Notes under the pieces: generated by a model
Database searches by the model: none
Told to the model about the DNA's origin: nothing
What the model saw: only the letters and a program-made list of their open reading frames with translations
Assembly: GCF_028389875.1 (NCBI RefSeq)
Contig: NC_084672.1
Location: 4,625,501 to 4,689,500, forward strand
Source: Rhea pennata
Taxonomy: Eukaryota; Chordata; Aves; Rheiformes; Rheidae
Direction: 5' to 3'
DNA: 64,000 nt
Shown: piece by piece, positions 1-12,961 of the stretch
How positions within the stretch are numbered: the stretch's first letter is position 1
How the letters are laid out: the number at the start of each line of letters is the position of its first letter
Made by a program: the position numbers and the translations under genes

Positions 1-2384
1 CTAATCAGAAAAGCAAACTTACTATTGCATCTAAATTTACATAAATCCTATCAGTATTTCAGCTAGGAAACCATCGTATTTTCCTTGTGCTTTTCTGTCT
101 ATTTGCATTCTTATTTTCAGTTTGTAGTTGAATTATTTGGAGTTTTACTTTCTTGCTTTTAGCACTGAGAATGAAACCATAGCAACATCTTCTGTTCTAA
201 GCAAAATCTTTCAATTTTTGCTGAGCAGCAGGGAAGACAGCTTTGATTATTTCAAGACACTGTAGCCTTGATTCAGACCTACACTTTAATAGGCTGGAGA
301 AGCAGTATCTGTCTCCTAGGTTGTCAGAGCTAATTTTATCTTCTATTGCACACTAAAGCTTTCCTGTTGATCTTTTTTAGCAGGGGCTGTCCCTATCAGG
401 TAGCACCTTACCCTTTTCATTTATTTTCTATTCCAGCAAATTTCCAGTTCTGGGGAAATCTTTCATTGGCTCCATCTGTGTTATATCCACATGTGGGTTC
501 ATATTCACTGCTGTGCGTAGCTTTAGCTAATGGTATCCACACTTCTCTTGGAAGGAGAGCTTGGGTACAAACCCTCTTTCATGTCCAACCCTCCCTGGAG
601 AGGCAGGAAGGAACCTGTATGTAGCCAGCACAGTGAACAGTTTGTGCTCCAGGCTAACATACCAATATACATAAACCCATTAGGATTAATCCCCTGCTGG
701 GACTTCACAGCTGCACTGAATCTCCTGTGAAGTGACAGTACTAAACATACAAAAATGGAATATAATCCAAAGTCAAATTCACCAGTGCATCTGATTAGGA
801 TAGCAACATTTGATGACCTCGATGCCCTGTAAATTCCAGCTACAGATTACTAATCAGCTCTTTTCCCAGTAAAATGCAAGTGTCCATTTAAATTATCCAC
901 TTGAGAATTCTAAGTGCTTTAATTTCTTGGAGCTATTTACAAATCTTAAAGACCACAGAGAGAACTTCCTTAAAAGGGTAAGAAAAGCCACTGCTCTTGT
1001 TGCAGCCAGAAAAGTTTCTGCAGTCAGACTGTCCTGCTATTGTTAGGTCTACTGAAGAAAGACGGAGAAAAAAAAATCAAAATGTTTTCGATCAGGCCAT
1101 ACAGCACAGAAGTCCTGCAAACAATTAGCGTCAAAGGTGAGAAGCTGCAAAGCCTTTTGTTTTCTATCTCAAAAGACAGTCAGTTGTAGATGCATTAAAA
1201 CAAATGACTTAATTAACAGTGATGATGAGAAGGGATCACACAGGTAAAGCTCTCAGAACATTCAGGGCTTATAAAATTGTAATTCAAAACTCGAATTGGT
1301 CAAAAGCAAATTGATAGTGCACATTGAGGTAGAATATGCTGGCAGCTTCACCCATCCTAAACTTCAGTTGCTTTCCAAGGAAGTTCTAATGCTTATATAT
1401 ACAAAGAGTAGCTGTGTGGTCTGTGGGCCGGAAGGGCGTAGGTGTCCATTCTGAGGTTGCCTGTCAAGGTCCTCATGTTTTCACTGTGACTGTGTGCAGT
1501 AGACTTTCTAGTACTCCAAGAACATATAGTTAACAAGTAATTATTTTCCCTAAGCCTTTGGAATATAAGTTTTTCCCAATTCCATGGCAGATAAAATGTC
1601 ATTTCAGATTTTGCATGCTCCACTGGGTAACTGCTTCCTACTGGTTTAGATGACTGCAGAAACAGCTACATCAGACAAGTTTGTGTCTTTTTCAGTACTC
1701 TTCTGCTGGATGCACAGTTAATATGGAGAGAGGAAGTCAAGGGATTACAACATTCTAGTTATTTTCTACAATACTGGCCTGCAAAGCAGTGATAACCTGA
1801 GTTAGACTAGCCTGCCAGGGCAACCACTGTCAGCTGGTGTCAGACTTTTGTAATAACAGTTCTCCTCGGCGCTGAAAAGCATTCAAGACATTTGCCTTTT
1901 GTTTATAGCTTTTTCCATAAATGATATTGATATAAAGTAGCTTGTGAGACAGAGTACTTCAGTGTAAACCTTCAAAGGGTGATACCAAAAGCAGAGCTGC
2001 ACACAGGCAGCCTTGTTTGGAATTGTTTCCCTCTTTGCTTTTCAATGCTTGAGCCTCTTCCAGGCTGTGTTCTTTAAAGAGCATTTGAATATAGAGTCTA
2101 CACAACACAGCAGGCAGCAGGCAGACAGACATTCTTTAACTTTGCCGTTCTTTCCCAGGTTGCAATTGCCACGGTTGAGTGCGCAGCTTATTGTACTGAA
2201 TTTTAGTGGTGGATATGGGCTATGTTCACGGTTATTTTGGAATCAGTTCTATTTGCTATAAACTTTTAGAATTTAAGCATATATATATGTATGTGTCATC
2301 CTTTATGCCATGCAAAACACATTAGTACTTTCTATATAATTTATTATGTAAACTATGGTATTACACTTTTATAACACCTTTGAT

Positions 2385-2590
2385 CTGAGGATCTTAAAAC
2401 ATGTCGTAAACACTGCCATGTCTTACTAATATTGTCAAGCTTTTAAAATTCATTTGAGAGATAATTAAATTGGGATTCAGAATACTCCTGTTATTTTGTT
2501 CAAAATGCTCATAATAGTATGTGAGGATTTGGGAACAGAACTCAAGTTCTTCCTCAGGACCTACTTCTTCACACTTCTGCCCAGAAATAT
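2385..2590 (-). repeat. Decayed MIR-like (CORE-SINE type) relic
   Basis: The stretch follows the reverse complement of the MIR/CORE-SINE body in order: a block ending in 'gaggatcttaaaa', a middle reading 'gagagataattaaattggga', then 'gggaacagaactcaagttct' and 'cctcaggacctacttctt'. These parallel the familiar 'gggaatagaacccaggtcct' part of that family. Divergence is high, so it is an ancient insertion. The family name is inferred from memory of the consensus. Confidence 0.35.
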
Positions 2591-3079
2591 CACTGTATAA
2601 TACTAGTCTGAGGCCATGATCTGAGGTTTAACATGAATCATGTTCAGTGTTACTGGTTTTCAAGATTTAATCGCTACCATCAGAAGTAAAGCATAAAAAC
2701 CATAAATTCCTTTTTATGGGACAACTAGCTATAATTACTTGTCACTTAAAGTACATGCAAATTTGAATTAACAAGACAGTAATATTTTAGTAGAAAGCAC
2801 TTATTTCGTCTCCAAAGCAAAATACCTCAGACTGACACCATGACCATTTCACTTTCAGTGTAACTATCTTCCAGGTTCATTTAATAAAGATATCATCCCA
2901 GTCTTCAAGTCCTGCTTTTGCATTCAGAATTCAATTATATGGCCATCTTGATAAAATAATTAAAACAGTAGATGTAAATTTACTTGCATTACTGAAGAGC
3001 TAATAATGTCATTTAAGCACTGACCTGCTGTCTATTGCCAGGATTTTAGCTCAGAGATGCTGAATGTCCAAATCAGTCA

Positions 3080-3137
3080 AACTGAATTTAATTTAGACAT
3101 CTAACTCCCTCAGGCCTGGTTTGAAAATGTCAGCCTA
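3080..3137. repeat. Relic of an ancient amniote repeat
   Basis: The text 'ttagacatctaactccctca' followed by 'ggcctggttt' and 'gaaaatgtcagcc' resembles a repeat common in turtle, crocodile and bird DNA, in which 'ttaggcacctaactccc' is followed by 'tttgaaaatctcagcc'. I cannot give a family name. Short and diverged. Confidence 0.35.
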
Positions 3138-5675
3138 AAATAGCATGTGGCTGAGTACAACAGACTAGAATGGGAATTTTGATATATTTGTACATACAAA
3201 CAAATATCCACCATATATAGGAACAGAAACCACCTCCTGCTTCACAAAGCTGAGGTGCCATGCATAGAATTACGTTAATGGTAAGGAGCTGCTGGAGAAA
3301 TACTTTGCTCCTCTTGCACAGCTCCTGAATAAAACAGGAGAAGGAGATCCTTAAATTAACCAGGTAGTGAGTACTGATCATTAGAAAGATTAAAATAGCT
3401 ACCACCGAGGTACCAGTTACAGAGTGGCCCACATGCCAGGGGTTTAGAAAGTGAGCTAACACTCTAAACAAGACTATATATATATTAGGTAACTCATGAG
3501 TCAAGAACAGAATTTAATGCTGCTCAACAACAGGAACACAGAAAGCAACTACAATTTGATTGTTTAGTTTTGAACAGGGACCAAATTAAATGTTCATAGG
3601 CTTCTTTTTCAGGTAGAAAAATACGACATCAAATGTATATGCACAAATAACTTATCTTTGCCTCAGCTAATGAAATGTAGTGCACATACCTCATTGTCTC
3701 AAAGGGCACCAAAGCAGGCATTGCCTATCTGCTGCTCTAAAACTTCTCTGTGAACAAGGGGAAAGCTTGTTTAAACTGTACTGAAACGTAAAGCAGAGAA
3801 AACATACCATATGCACAATTTCTGGGGGCCCAGGGACAGGACAGCAGAAAGGAAAAAGCCGCAAGCATGATCCTTAACTGGGCAGTTGCTGCGTACAAAG
3901 AGCCAAAACCCAAATAATTTTTATGGGATATTTCTCTTCTCCTTCCACTCACCAGAAATCAATACCTCTGTGTTCTTTCAAGCTGAGATCTTTTTAAAGA
4001 AATGCAACAAAAATGTTGTAATAGAAATCCAGAAGAATACTGCATTATTACTTTGACCTAATGAAAGCATTCAATATTCAGAAGTTATTAAACAATTCTT
4101 ACCTTATTCATAGTGCTCTTTATTTATATATTAAAAGCAAAAATTATGGTCTTCTCTTTTTTTTTGTATTGAAATAGGCAATTTCTGTCATTTACACTGA
4201 AAAGTAGTGAATTGCTTTATTCTTCATTATTATAAGGAACTATGATGTATTTCAGTCTGATTCATAGTAAAATTGGTAAAAACAACATTTGAATTAGCAA
4301 TAAATTTAGAAACCAGATTATTGTAATTGGTTTTTTTTTCAACCATAAGTTTGTTGGCAAATTGTATTTGAAAAAATTATTTTTGCATTAAAGTTGTATA
4401 TTGTGATATCTTAGATAATGGAGTTAATGGAAGCATTTGCACAGAATTCAACAGACTGCATTTAGCTTTTGTTTAAGTGGCTGGTTTAAGTGGCTGGAAA
4501 ATATTTTCTAAAGAACATATATTCTTTCAAGGAAGCTGAAGGTATGTAATATGGTGGACACTAATGCTTTACAACTGAGGATTGTTTCTAGCTGTTTCTT
4601 ATAAGAAATAAGAAAAGGTCATTGGAACAGCTTGTCTTCACTTATGAACATCGTTCACCATAAGCAGTTTGTATCTATAAATATAATTTTGATGTAATAT
4701 TTCCATAGGAAGACTATACTTTTCCGCTCACCTTACCATAGATCAGCAATAAAGAAAGAGGAGACAGAGAGGAGAGAAGTATGTAATAATTTGGTCTTTT
4801 TCCTCCCACTGCATTAGTTAATGCACATAGCTAATACTAACATCAGTTGTGATTTGTAATAATTTTATTTGTCATGCTTCGGTACTGGCTCAGTGCACCA
4901 ATGTATGAACAAGCTAGCTCATGTGCTGCTGCAAGCAGAAAGCAATGGGTTACCTTGGGCACACTGTGTTCTCTCGGTAGACAAGATTCAAATACTCTTG
5001 AATGTATTATACAGATTTTCAAAGTGCTAGGAGAGCACTGCCACAGTGGAAAATTTTCACAACTGTATCTTTGCTCTGCTAGTCACAATGTGCTTGCTTT
5101 ACTGTTGCTAATGAAGAGCTCAATTGCATTTTTCTAAATGCTAGTGGTTGCAAATATTAACACAGTGAATCAAGAAGCTTTACAAACAAAAACTCTGACA
5201 TATACATTTGGATTATGTTTAAGGATGATTATTACAGTACCAAATTAAAGCTCTTTGAAGACAATAGCAGGCTCTGCACTGCCATTCAAAGCCCAAAAGG
5301 CTTTGAATGAGGCAGTTTGCAAAGGCAAGCTGGCAGAAATAGAGAAAACTGTATTACCTCTTAGTTAAAGGCCAACAAGTGAGTTTTAATTTTTTTAGAT
5401 GGCTTCTCTATGTTAAAACAAAGAGCTTCAGATGGCAACATCCTATGTTGTTTCACACATTCAGTTTAGGTACTTACATCCTGTCCTAACTAACAATGTT
5501 TTGAGATTAGGACATTCATAGAGCATTTGGTTTTTGTAAATGCAATAAGTAGGATTTATTTTCATCTCATCAAGAACAGAAGTTAGTTAGCTCCTCTCAG
5601 AGCTGGTATTTTTTTTACTGTCTCTGACCATGAGTTCTTAAATGCTTTGGTCATCATTCCTCCCACAAAAAGCAG

Positions 5676-5818
5676 CTCTGCTGCTGAAAGAAGGGCTAGG
5701 AACCAGGCTGGCTATGTACAGGCATCTTAGCCCAGAAGCAGCCAAGACAGACTGGCGCCTGGAAGTTACAGAATGGGTAAAAGGGCACACAAATACAGCA
5801 TACATGAAACCTAAGCAG
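5676..5818 (+). CDS. TTC23: Candidate exon resembling TTC23, possibly decayed
   Basis: About 48 codons are open in one frame and end at a good donor (CAG then GTAAAA, phase 0). The 5' side has a tandem acceptor, AAGCAG, allowing a start at 5673 or 5676, both phase 1. The translation aligns almost without gaps, from memory, to the penultimate coding exon of human TTC23, a tetratricopeptide-repeat protein linked to cilia. Shared are LLKEGL versus ILRESL, LSPEAAKT versus FSPEVAET, the K-G-H and A-K-K positions, and the exon end. Residues that are conserved in human are replaced here (YRLLGG becomes DWRLEV) and one codon is missing, so the exon may be decaying. The plus strand, tail-to-tail with SYNM, matches human gene order. 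I did not find the neighbouring TTC23 exons. A chance open frame remains possible. Confidence 0.42.
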
Positions 5819-6757
5819 GTAAAACCATTAGCTTAAGACTTGGCAATGTTATAAAGATGCTTTTCAGTTAGATAAGTTACACCCTGACAGAACTTAACTC
5901 TGGCTGACTCTTCATAACGAGCCAGGGCTCTTCATCTCAGTAACAGGAACTTGGCTCATACAAATCATCTGCAGAATTAGGGAAGTGCAAAAAGAAGCAA
6001 GGGAGATAAATCCCATATTTGTAGCTGGTGCTGACTGATCCTGCTGGAGGATCTGGCACTGACATCTGTACTCTATAACTCAAGGAAAGAGTTCACCTCT
6101 TCAGCTCTGGCATCTAATATTATCCTCTGTTTAACTTATTTCTGTCAGCACTTCCAAAAAATTTTACTGTGGCAAGAGTCAAGTCTCTCCTCCATCGAGG
6201 TACTGGACTTTCTGATAAACTCTGCAAACTTCCCTTCTTTTTCTTCCTGTGAATCATGGCAATATGGCTACAGGTAAGCATCAGCATTAGGACATCAGCC
6301 TGCAGGAGTACCACTGCTCCCATCCAGACCTCAGTCAGCTACGTGGTTGAGTAGAAATTTAACCATAGCCTATTTCAATCTCAACTGAAACTTAGGTCTG
6401 TGAACTGCAGAGGCTGAAGAATTTGTGCACGTCCCCTTCTGTTGTCCTTGATGTAGTGTCAACTAATTGCTGGCAGATAGCTGGATGCAATAATCTCCTC
6501 AAGTGACAGGACCCATCTGCCAGAGCCCTCCTACGCTCTTGGGAATTTGGCTGGTGGTTCTCAGGCGCTGATAATGGAGGTTCCTCCCTCCGCTCTTGCC
6601 TGCAGGAAGTGTTTTATTTATGATCTCACAAAAATATCTGCTCTGCTTCAACACAAAAAAAAAGTTTATCATTGTTTGCTTTCCAAAAATAATTGTTTCA
6701 ACCTTACTGTTCTGAAAACAAGTCCTAAAAGGGAGCTGCTGGTGGGGTCTGATTACT

Positions 6758-6840
6758 ATGGGTCTGATCATGTGTTGCATGAAGTTAATGTCCAGTTTAT
6801 TATTGACTCTAGTGATGTGGGAAGAGGGCCCAACTATCAT
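6758..6840. repeat. Relic of an ancient amniote repeat with a GAAGTCAATGG-type core
   Basis: The order 'gggtctgatca', 'gcatgaagttaatgtcca', 'ttattgactctagtgatgtg', 'gaagagggcccaa' parallels a widespread sauropsid repeat of the form GGTCTGATCCTG - GAAGTCAATGG - CATTGACTTCAATGGG - AGGCCC. The two internal near-complementary blocks are typical of it. The relic explains part of the long overlapping open frames seen on both strands at 6.5-6.95 kb. Confidence 0.4.
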
Positions 6841-9768
6841 CAGACACTCTTTGCAGGTCATACCATCAATCACTGGTAAGAAACCTCCCCCATCCTTTCT
6901 TCCCCCTCTTATGCTGGAAAGCACTGGTGCCAAGAGAATAGTCTCAATAACCATCAATATATTGAAAGCCCGCCAGCAGCTGATTTACATGAAACAATTT
7001 TAATTCAATTTAGCAGATCAATGGGGTGATTTTAACAGTGGTTATGCACTTTGCAGGTTTCCTGGAACAGGAAAAGTAACAGATTTATTTCAGAACAATA
7101 TGTTTCAACCTTTTGTTCTTGACACAAATGGTATTCCCTTAGAAACACTAGCAAGACAGCTTGTATTTATCTTTTTGTTTTTCCATACTGTTAATGTACA
7201 GTTAAAGCAAATTCCCATGCTTCAAACGAGGTTTTATCCCTTTTCGACTACAAGCAAGCAAAAACATATTTGATACCTAAACTAAAGAGAATATCTTCAA
7301 ATCAGGTTTTATAACACCAGTCTAACCTATTGTTATTTACTCGAACTGAACTGTGGTGCAAAAGAGGTAAAATAAGTTATAATGAAAGAAAAATTTGGCT
7401 GTGTCGCATATCCCTTTAAGGAATTAGTATGTCAAATTTAAATTCTCATTAGTTTTCTTCTTTTAAAGAAAGCAAGGAATTAGCTTGCTATGTTCTCTTT
7501 GGTAAATGCAGCATGTAAAGTAACAGTCATTTGTTAAAAAAAAATTCTATAAAAAAGTAAATAGTTTGATTTTATGAAAGCATAGTCATTGACTTCATTT
7601 CAAGAACATCTGTAGCAGTTTGAGCAATTTTATGGCTTGCTTCATTTTAGAAAAGAATATGGAACTCACATAGTAATTTTTTTCCACATGCTGCTCCGAA
7701 GCAGATATTTTCCTTGTGCTGTTACTGGCCTAACTGGAAGAATTTTATTAAGTTCAACAGTTGCTAGAGACATTTCTCAGTGAGCATTGTGCAAACTGTT
7801 CCTTTTTAATAACTACAGTCAAATGCTAAGTAGCAATAGCTATCAAACCCGCAAAACTTCAGAGTCACAGAAGTGGCCTGATGCTGGATTCAAAAGCGTG
7901 AGCAGTAGTCCCTTTGCGCAGGCTGGGTTTGCGGTCCGTTCAACTGGCCGCTCTGCATCATAAGGGCAGCGGCCTAAGTAGTTTCCAGGGTAGCTGTATG
8001 GGACCCATTTGAATAGAAGCTTTTCCAGATGTAGCTTTGAATGTGCCAAATGGTCCGGCTCTTCAGCATAAAAAGCAAATTGGAAGTTGAGTCTGTGTTG
8101 CTTTAGCAGTAAGCAGCTTTAATAAATGCTCAGCTCAAAGAACCTGCCTGCCATGAAAAAGTGTAATGGTTCCAATAAGGCTTAATTTGGAGATGGATTA
8201 AAAAAAATGTATCAAAGCCTTTAAAAAGGGAGTGGGAGAGAGAAGGGAAGCAAAAAAGGAAAAACTGTTTGCACCCCTTTCTCCCCACTCCCCCGGTAAT
8301 ACTGAATTGGCTAGTCTCTATAAAGTTAGGCTTTATGTTGATGCTTCAGATAATAAATTTTATACCCAGTCAGTACTTACCACAAAGAAAGTATGTGGTA
8401 CAGTATTATGTTTCTAGTAATGACTATTGGAGGACAAAACATAAAAATATTCCTGTTAATACTGTACATTACATTCATTGTTCAGTCTTAAAAAGACCAA
8501 CTTCATTATTTTAATTAATTTAAGAAGTTCTGTAGATATTTTTTTTTGCTCCACTCTTGACAAATATGTGCATTTCTTCGTTTAGAGGATTTCATACGTG
8601 TTACCAAAGAAGAATCAGCTTTTGAATTTAACTGCATATGCATAAGATATTCTCACTCAACCAAAATGAAAAAAAACTAAAACCAAAATCTGATTTTTTA
8701 AAAATGCTATTATAGACAAACGTAATTTTTCAAGATAGTATTCTTTGCAGTATTGCAGCACCAATTTCCTTCCAAGTAAGACAAATAGTAGCTAAATTTC
8801 AGGCATGTCCAGTAACTGCAGGTGCCATGTCTGCCTTTATTCTAGCATCAGCTAATGGCACAGTCTTGCTCAATTTTGGCACATGTAGAAGGGTTCAGCT
8901 GCCTTTTTCTGAGCCTCCTAACTGAAAAAGATTATAGCTTTTAAATTATCTCACCTAATCTGTAATTCAGACTATTTATAGAAAAAGCTGGAGGTTCTCA
9001 CTGAACTATTCAGAGTGAGGGGGACAGATGTATTCCCAGATGTTCTGTAGGATAATGTTACAGTGTTGCCTTCCGGACTCTCCGTTTCCTGCTCCTGCTT
9101 TCTCTCATTCTCCTCTTCAAACCACCACAGGCCCCTTAGATGTACATTATACCACTTACAGTCAGTCACCCAGATTATGAAAAAAAAAACTAATTTTTCA
9201 GATGTAGTGCCGTTTATCACATTTTTAATGTCCATCTCTCAGTTACTGTCACTTCAAGTCACTTCAAGTTTGGGGATTGTAAATATTTTAAATAGATTGA
9301 GTGTTGAAATTAAACCTTGACATTTAAAGCTGGCTGAAAGCATTCAGATTTCCTCCCACGACAGGAACAAGATCTACCCTCATATGAGGTCTCACTGGCA
9401 TTTAAAACATGGATCTCTGAAAACTTGTAACTTCATATCCTGTTGAACAGCAAAATCAAAGGTTCATATTTTATAATATTACATTTAAAACCAACCATAA
9501 AAATACTTTTAAAGAAAATATCTGAAGGTTTTAAATAAACCAATTTTTTAAAAGATGCATGTACCTGAAATCATGTCTGTTCTATTTTTAACTACGTTAG
9601 TTAATTTAGAAAGGAATTTTTTCCCCCCTCCAATCTCCATTTCTACATTAAGGAAATGCAGGTTTTAAACATTGCACCCCTACCCTGGACCAACATTGTT
9701 ACCCCAGATTGTTCAGGCCAGTTGAGCCTGAACAAGAATTCACAGAATTACAATAAAAGAGGGAAAGG

Positions 9769-9784
9769 AAAAAAAAAAAAAAAA
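9769..9784. repeat. Poly(A) run of 16
   Basis: An uninterrupted run of 16 A, flanked by purine-rich sequence on both sides. No retroposed gene body is visible upstream, so I call it a simple repeat. Confidence 0.8.
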
Positions 9785-12664
9785 GGAGGTAGGTAGTAGT
9801 ATGACAATTGCTCGTTCATTACTCTTCTTTCTTTCCTAAATATGGTTGGTAATTTAGGGATTTTAGAATAATTTCTTCACTCTAAAAAATCTCTATGAAA
9901 TTATATAAGGCTCTGCTGTAAGAGCAATTGCCTTTGCTGGGAACAAACCTTACGTGAAGCTCTCACCACTCCCCTCCCCTTGCTGAACAGAACCTGATCT
10001 GCATTTTCAATGATAGCTAAATAACAACCTGTGTTTACCTAAATATACACCACTGTATAATCAAAACCATTTATAAAAAATATACTTCACTTCCGAGTAC
10101 TCTGATAGCACATACCAACAGCTATCTTAACCATGCTCCCTCCCCAGTTCACAGCTCCAGAGGCAATCAATACCTTTATGAAAGCTAAGAGGCCAAATGA
10201 AATTAGATACATTCTTATTTCATTTGACCATCATATAGCTAACTCTCCTAATCAAACTAATGCTATCTTTCAAAATATCTGCTTTTATTACTGGAAAATT
10301 GATGTATTAGGTTTTTTTTTCTTTATGTTTACTCCAACAAGAGTCTAAAAAGTATATCATATTATAAAGTTGTAGTTCCTTCACTTAGAAGTACTGTGCA
10401 ACACATGCCCCCTCCAAAATAAATAAATAATTTGACAGTAATACAAGAAACTGCTGACTTATATTCAGTGTGAGTTTTTAACTAGATCTCTTGTTGGCTG
10501 AGCATCTTTTTGCATCTTATCAGAAACTATGTTCCTTTGCGCTTGTCAGAGATATTTAGGCACAAGAGTTGCTCAAATGCCTGATGGAAAAGACAGATGA
10601 GTCAAAGTGTTGGAAAGTTCCCAGGGCAGCAGTTTAGACAGCTAACTCTTCAGACTTCTTTCTTCACTAAATGTCAGATGTGTCAGCAATTCAACAGCCA
10701 TTGCCTGAAGAGACTTGATTATGTGCCATTATCACCCCTCTTGATAGAGCACTAAGTGAAAAAATCAGATGACAGTATGTTCACCTTCAGTGTAATTTCT
10801 ACCTTACAGGAAAAAATTCACTGAGTTAACTCCTCTGCTTTAGCAATAATAGCAAATATTGCCAGGGGTGGTCATACAGCATCTTATTGCTTTCATAGGA
10901 TGACACAGTAATATTGAAAGTGAAAGGAAAGCCAGAATTATGAAAACAAAAAAAAAAAACCTACTGATAGCAGCAGTTTCCAATTATGAAAAGAATTTGC
11001 CATATTATACAGCACTGTATGAAATAGCTGAGCATCTTGCAGGCACTCACTCTCTGCAGCAACTGAAAATATTGCAATAATGAATAAGCAAACAATATTG
11101 ACTTAAATTTGTAGCTCCCCCATCTTTCAGGGCCCCAAATATATTGACAAAACAAAGATCAAATAGGAAAGACTATCACACTGAAACCCCAAGCCACTGT
11201 GAGATTACTGCCCCAAGCAACCACATTAGTATCAAGAACCAAGCATATCTCTCATCCACTGTGAAAATCCAGTGTCTCTCCTTATGAAATACTGAATAAA
11301 AACTAATTTTCTTTTAGGATAAGTTGGTTGCATAGAGGAGTACAGGAAAAAAAAATTTTTTTTAACCAGTCTTGGTCTTTTCAGCATATTCGTCACTCTC
11401 TCCATTTCTTTTTGTGGGGGGAAAAAAGTGCTGAAATTCAATAAAGAAGTAAAACCAAAACAAAATTCATGCAGGCAGGCATAACTGCTTCTAGATGGCA
11501 AGTCTACTTACTAGCTTCTTCTGTAAATCTGGATCTTAGTCTTCTAGTCTATTTACAGCACTTTTTCTACTGCAGAATGAATTACAAAAATAAACTAGTA
11601 GTTTTAGACTGTCAGAGGCATTTTGGTTAGAAGAGAACGGATTGCTCTTCCCATCAGATCTATACAATTTGTAGTAAATTCTGCCTAATACTAGGGTTTA
11701 GCATGTTGTAACCCTGTCACCTGAAAAGGGCACATACAAACAAATTTCTGCTGTAAATTTTGCAGCCCCACCAACTTCACGCCATGAAGTGATTTTTGGA
11801 AATGAAAAATAAAAATAATACCAGTGGTTTGTGGTAAACACAGATAGCTAGAGATAACATCAAAAATCAGAGTTTTTCCTAGCCAAAGGCTTCCCCTTGT
11901 TTGGTGGGTGTGACACTTTCTGCTCACACTTGTTTGCCGGGATATATCAGGGTTTCAGCTTTGAAACTATTTAAACTTGGAATATGAATGAATATTCATG
12001 GCTTTTCTTTCATTAAGCGTCCCTTTCAAGAATTTAACACTCAAACCAAGCATATTTTCACTGCATCTTTGAAACATTAGCACAACCAACAAGTGTGTCA
12101 AAACCAGCAAACTGAAAAGAAATCTTAGTGTATTCAACTCCAAGCCACAGAGACCCGTTCCTTACTATTCAGAGACACCTCAAGTTTCAGAGCAGTCAGC
12201 TCTTCACAGTTGACATTTTAAGCAGTGATACTTGTTAATTTAGTAGAAAAAGCAGAAAACTTTTCTGGCAAAGGCCACTTCCAGTGGAAACTATTTGCTG
12301 ACCATTTAACCCTCTTCAGAATATGCTGTGATTTGTCAGTAGTTTCAGATACCTTTTTTTCCCCTTTTGCAGCAAATGGAGAACTAAATATTTTTCCTCA
12401 GTGTATAAAAACTGGTGGATCTCTATATAAAACCTAATTTCTTCATGCAAAACTCATTATGATCCATTTCTTAAATCACCAGGAAGCTCTCCAAAATGCC
12501 TATATTGGGTTAAAGGTCTGATATTTTACTTCATTAAAAATGAAGTGTGTGATAAAAGAGTGAAAGAAACTTGACAGCACAAGAGAGTATTGTTAAAAAA
12601 AATCTTTTCCATTAAGGTTTAAACATGCATAAAGAGGTTTTTATGCAAATCAAAGGGTAAAGGG

Positions 12665-12961
12665 TTAGTTAAAAGGGTAGAAGCTAAGTGATAACTTGCC
12701 TCGGTCAAATCCCAGGATCCAGAGGGAAACGATGCCGTCAGCTCCAGCAGGTCCACCTTCTGTGCCGTAACATATCCTGCTGAAGTTGAGACCCACTGCT
12801 TGTGCCTTCGTGTTATGCACAGTAGCAATAAAGAACGTGCTACGTTTGACCATCATTTCTATTATCAAAGTGAAAGAGGTGCACTGGATTTTGTTCCTTC
12901 TTTGAACTGACATGAACTCACCCATCTGAGCGGCCTCAGAACAAGTTAATTTTAAGCCCAA
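12665..12961 (-). other. Island of open frames, unassigned
   Basis: A stretch richer in GC and CpG than its neighbours, open for about 99 codons on the minus strand and also open in other frames. On the minus strand the text GACCGAG then GCAAGT would make a consensus-type GC donor near 12700, but I see no matching acceptor and do not recognise the translation. It could be an exon of an unrecognised transcript, a conserved non-coding element, or chance. I make no functional call. Confidence 0.15.

Larger units (their letters stand above)
1..5640. other. AT-rich non-coding flank
   Basis: No coding exon can be supported here. Open frames are short, lack convincing splice sites and resemble nothing I know. 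If the exon at 5676-5818 is TTC23, this stretch would be a TTC23 intron on the plus strand. It also holds two old repeat relics, listed separately, and a short TA/TG tract near 2280-2300. Confidence 0.5.

Noticed and set aside
6499-6957. Opposed frames of 152 and 110 codons in AT-rich DNA
   Set aside because: Part is an ancient repeat relic (6758-6840), and I recognise no domain, splice sites or start.
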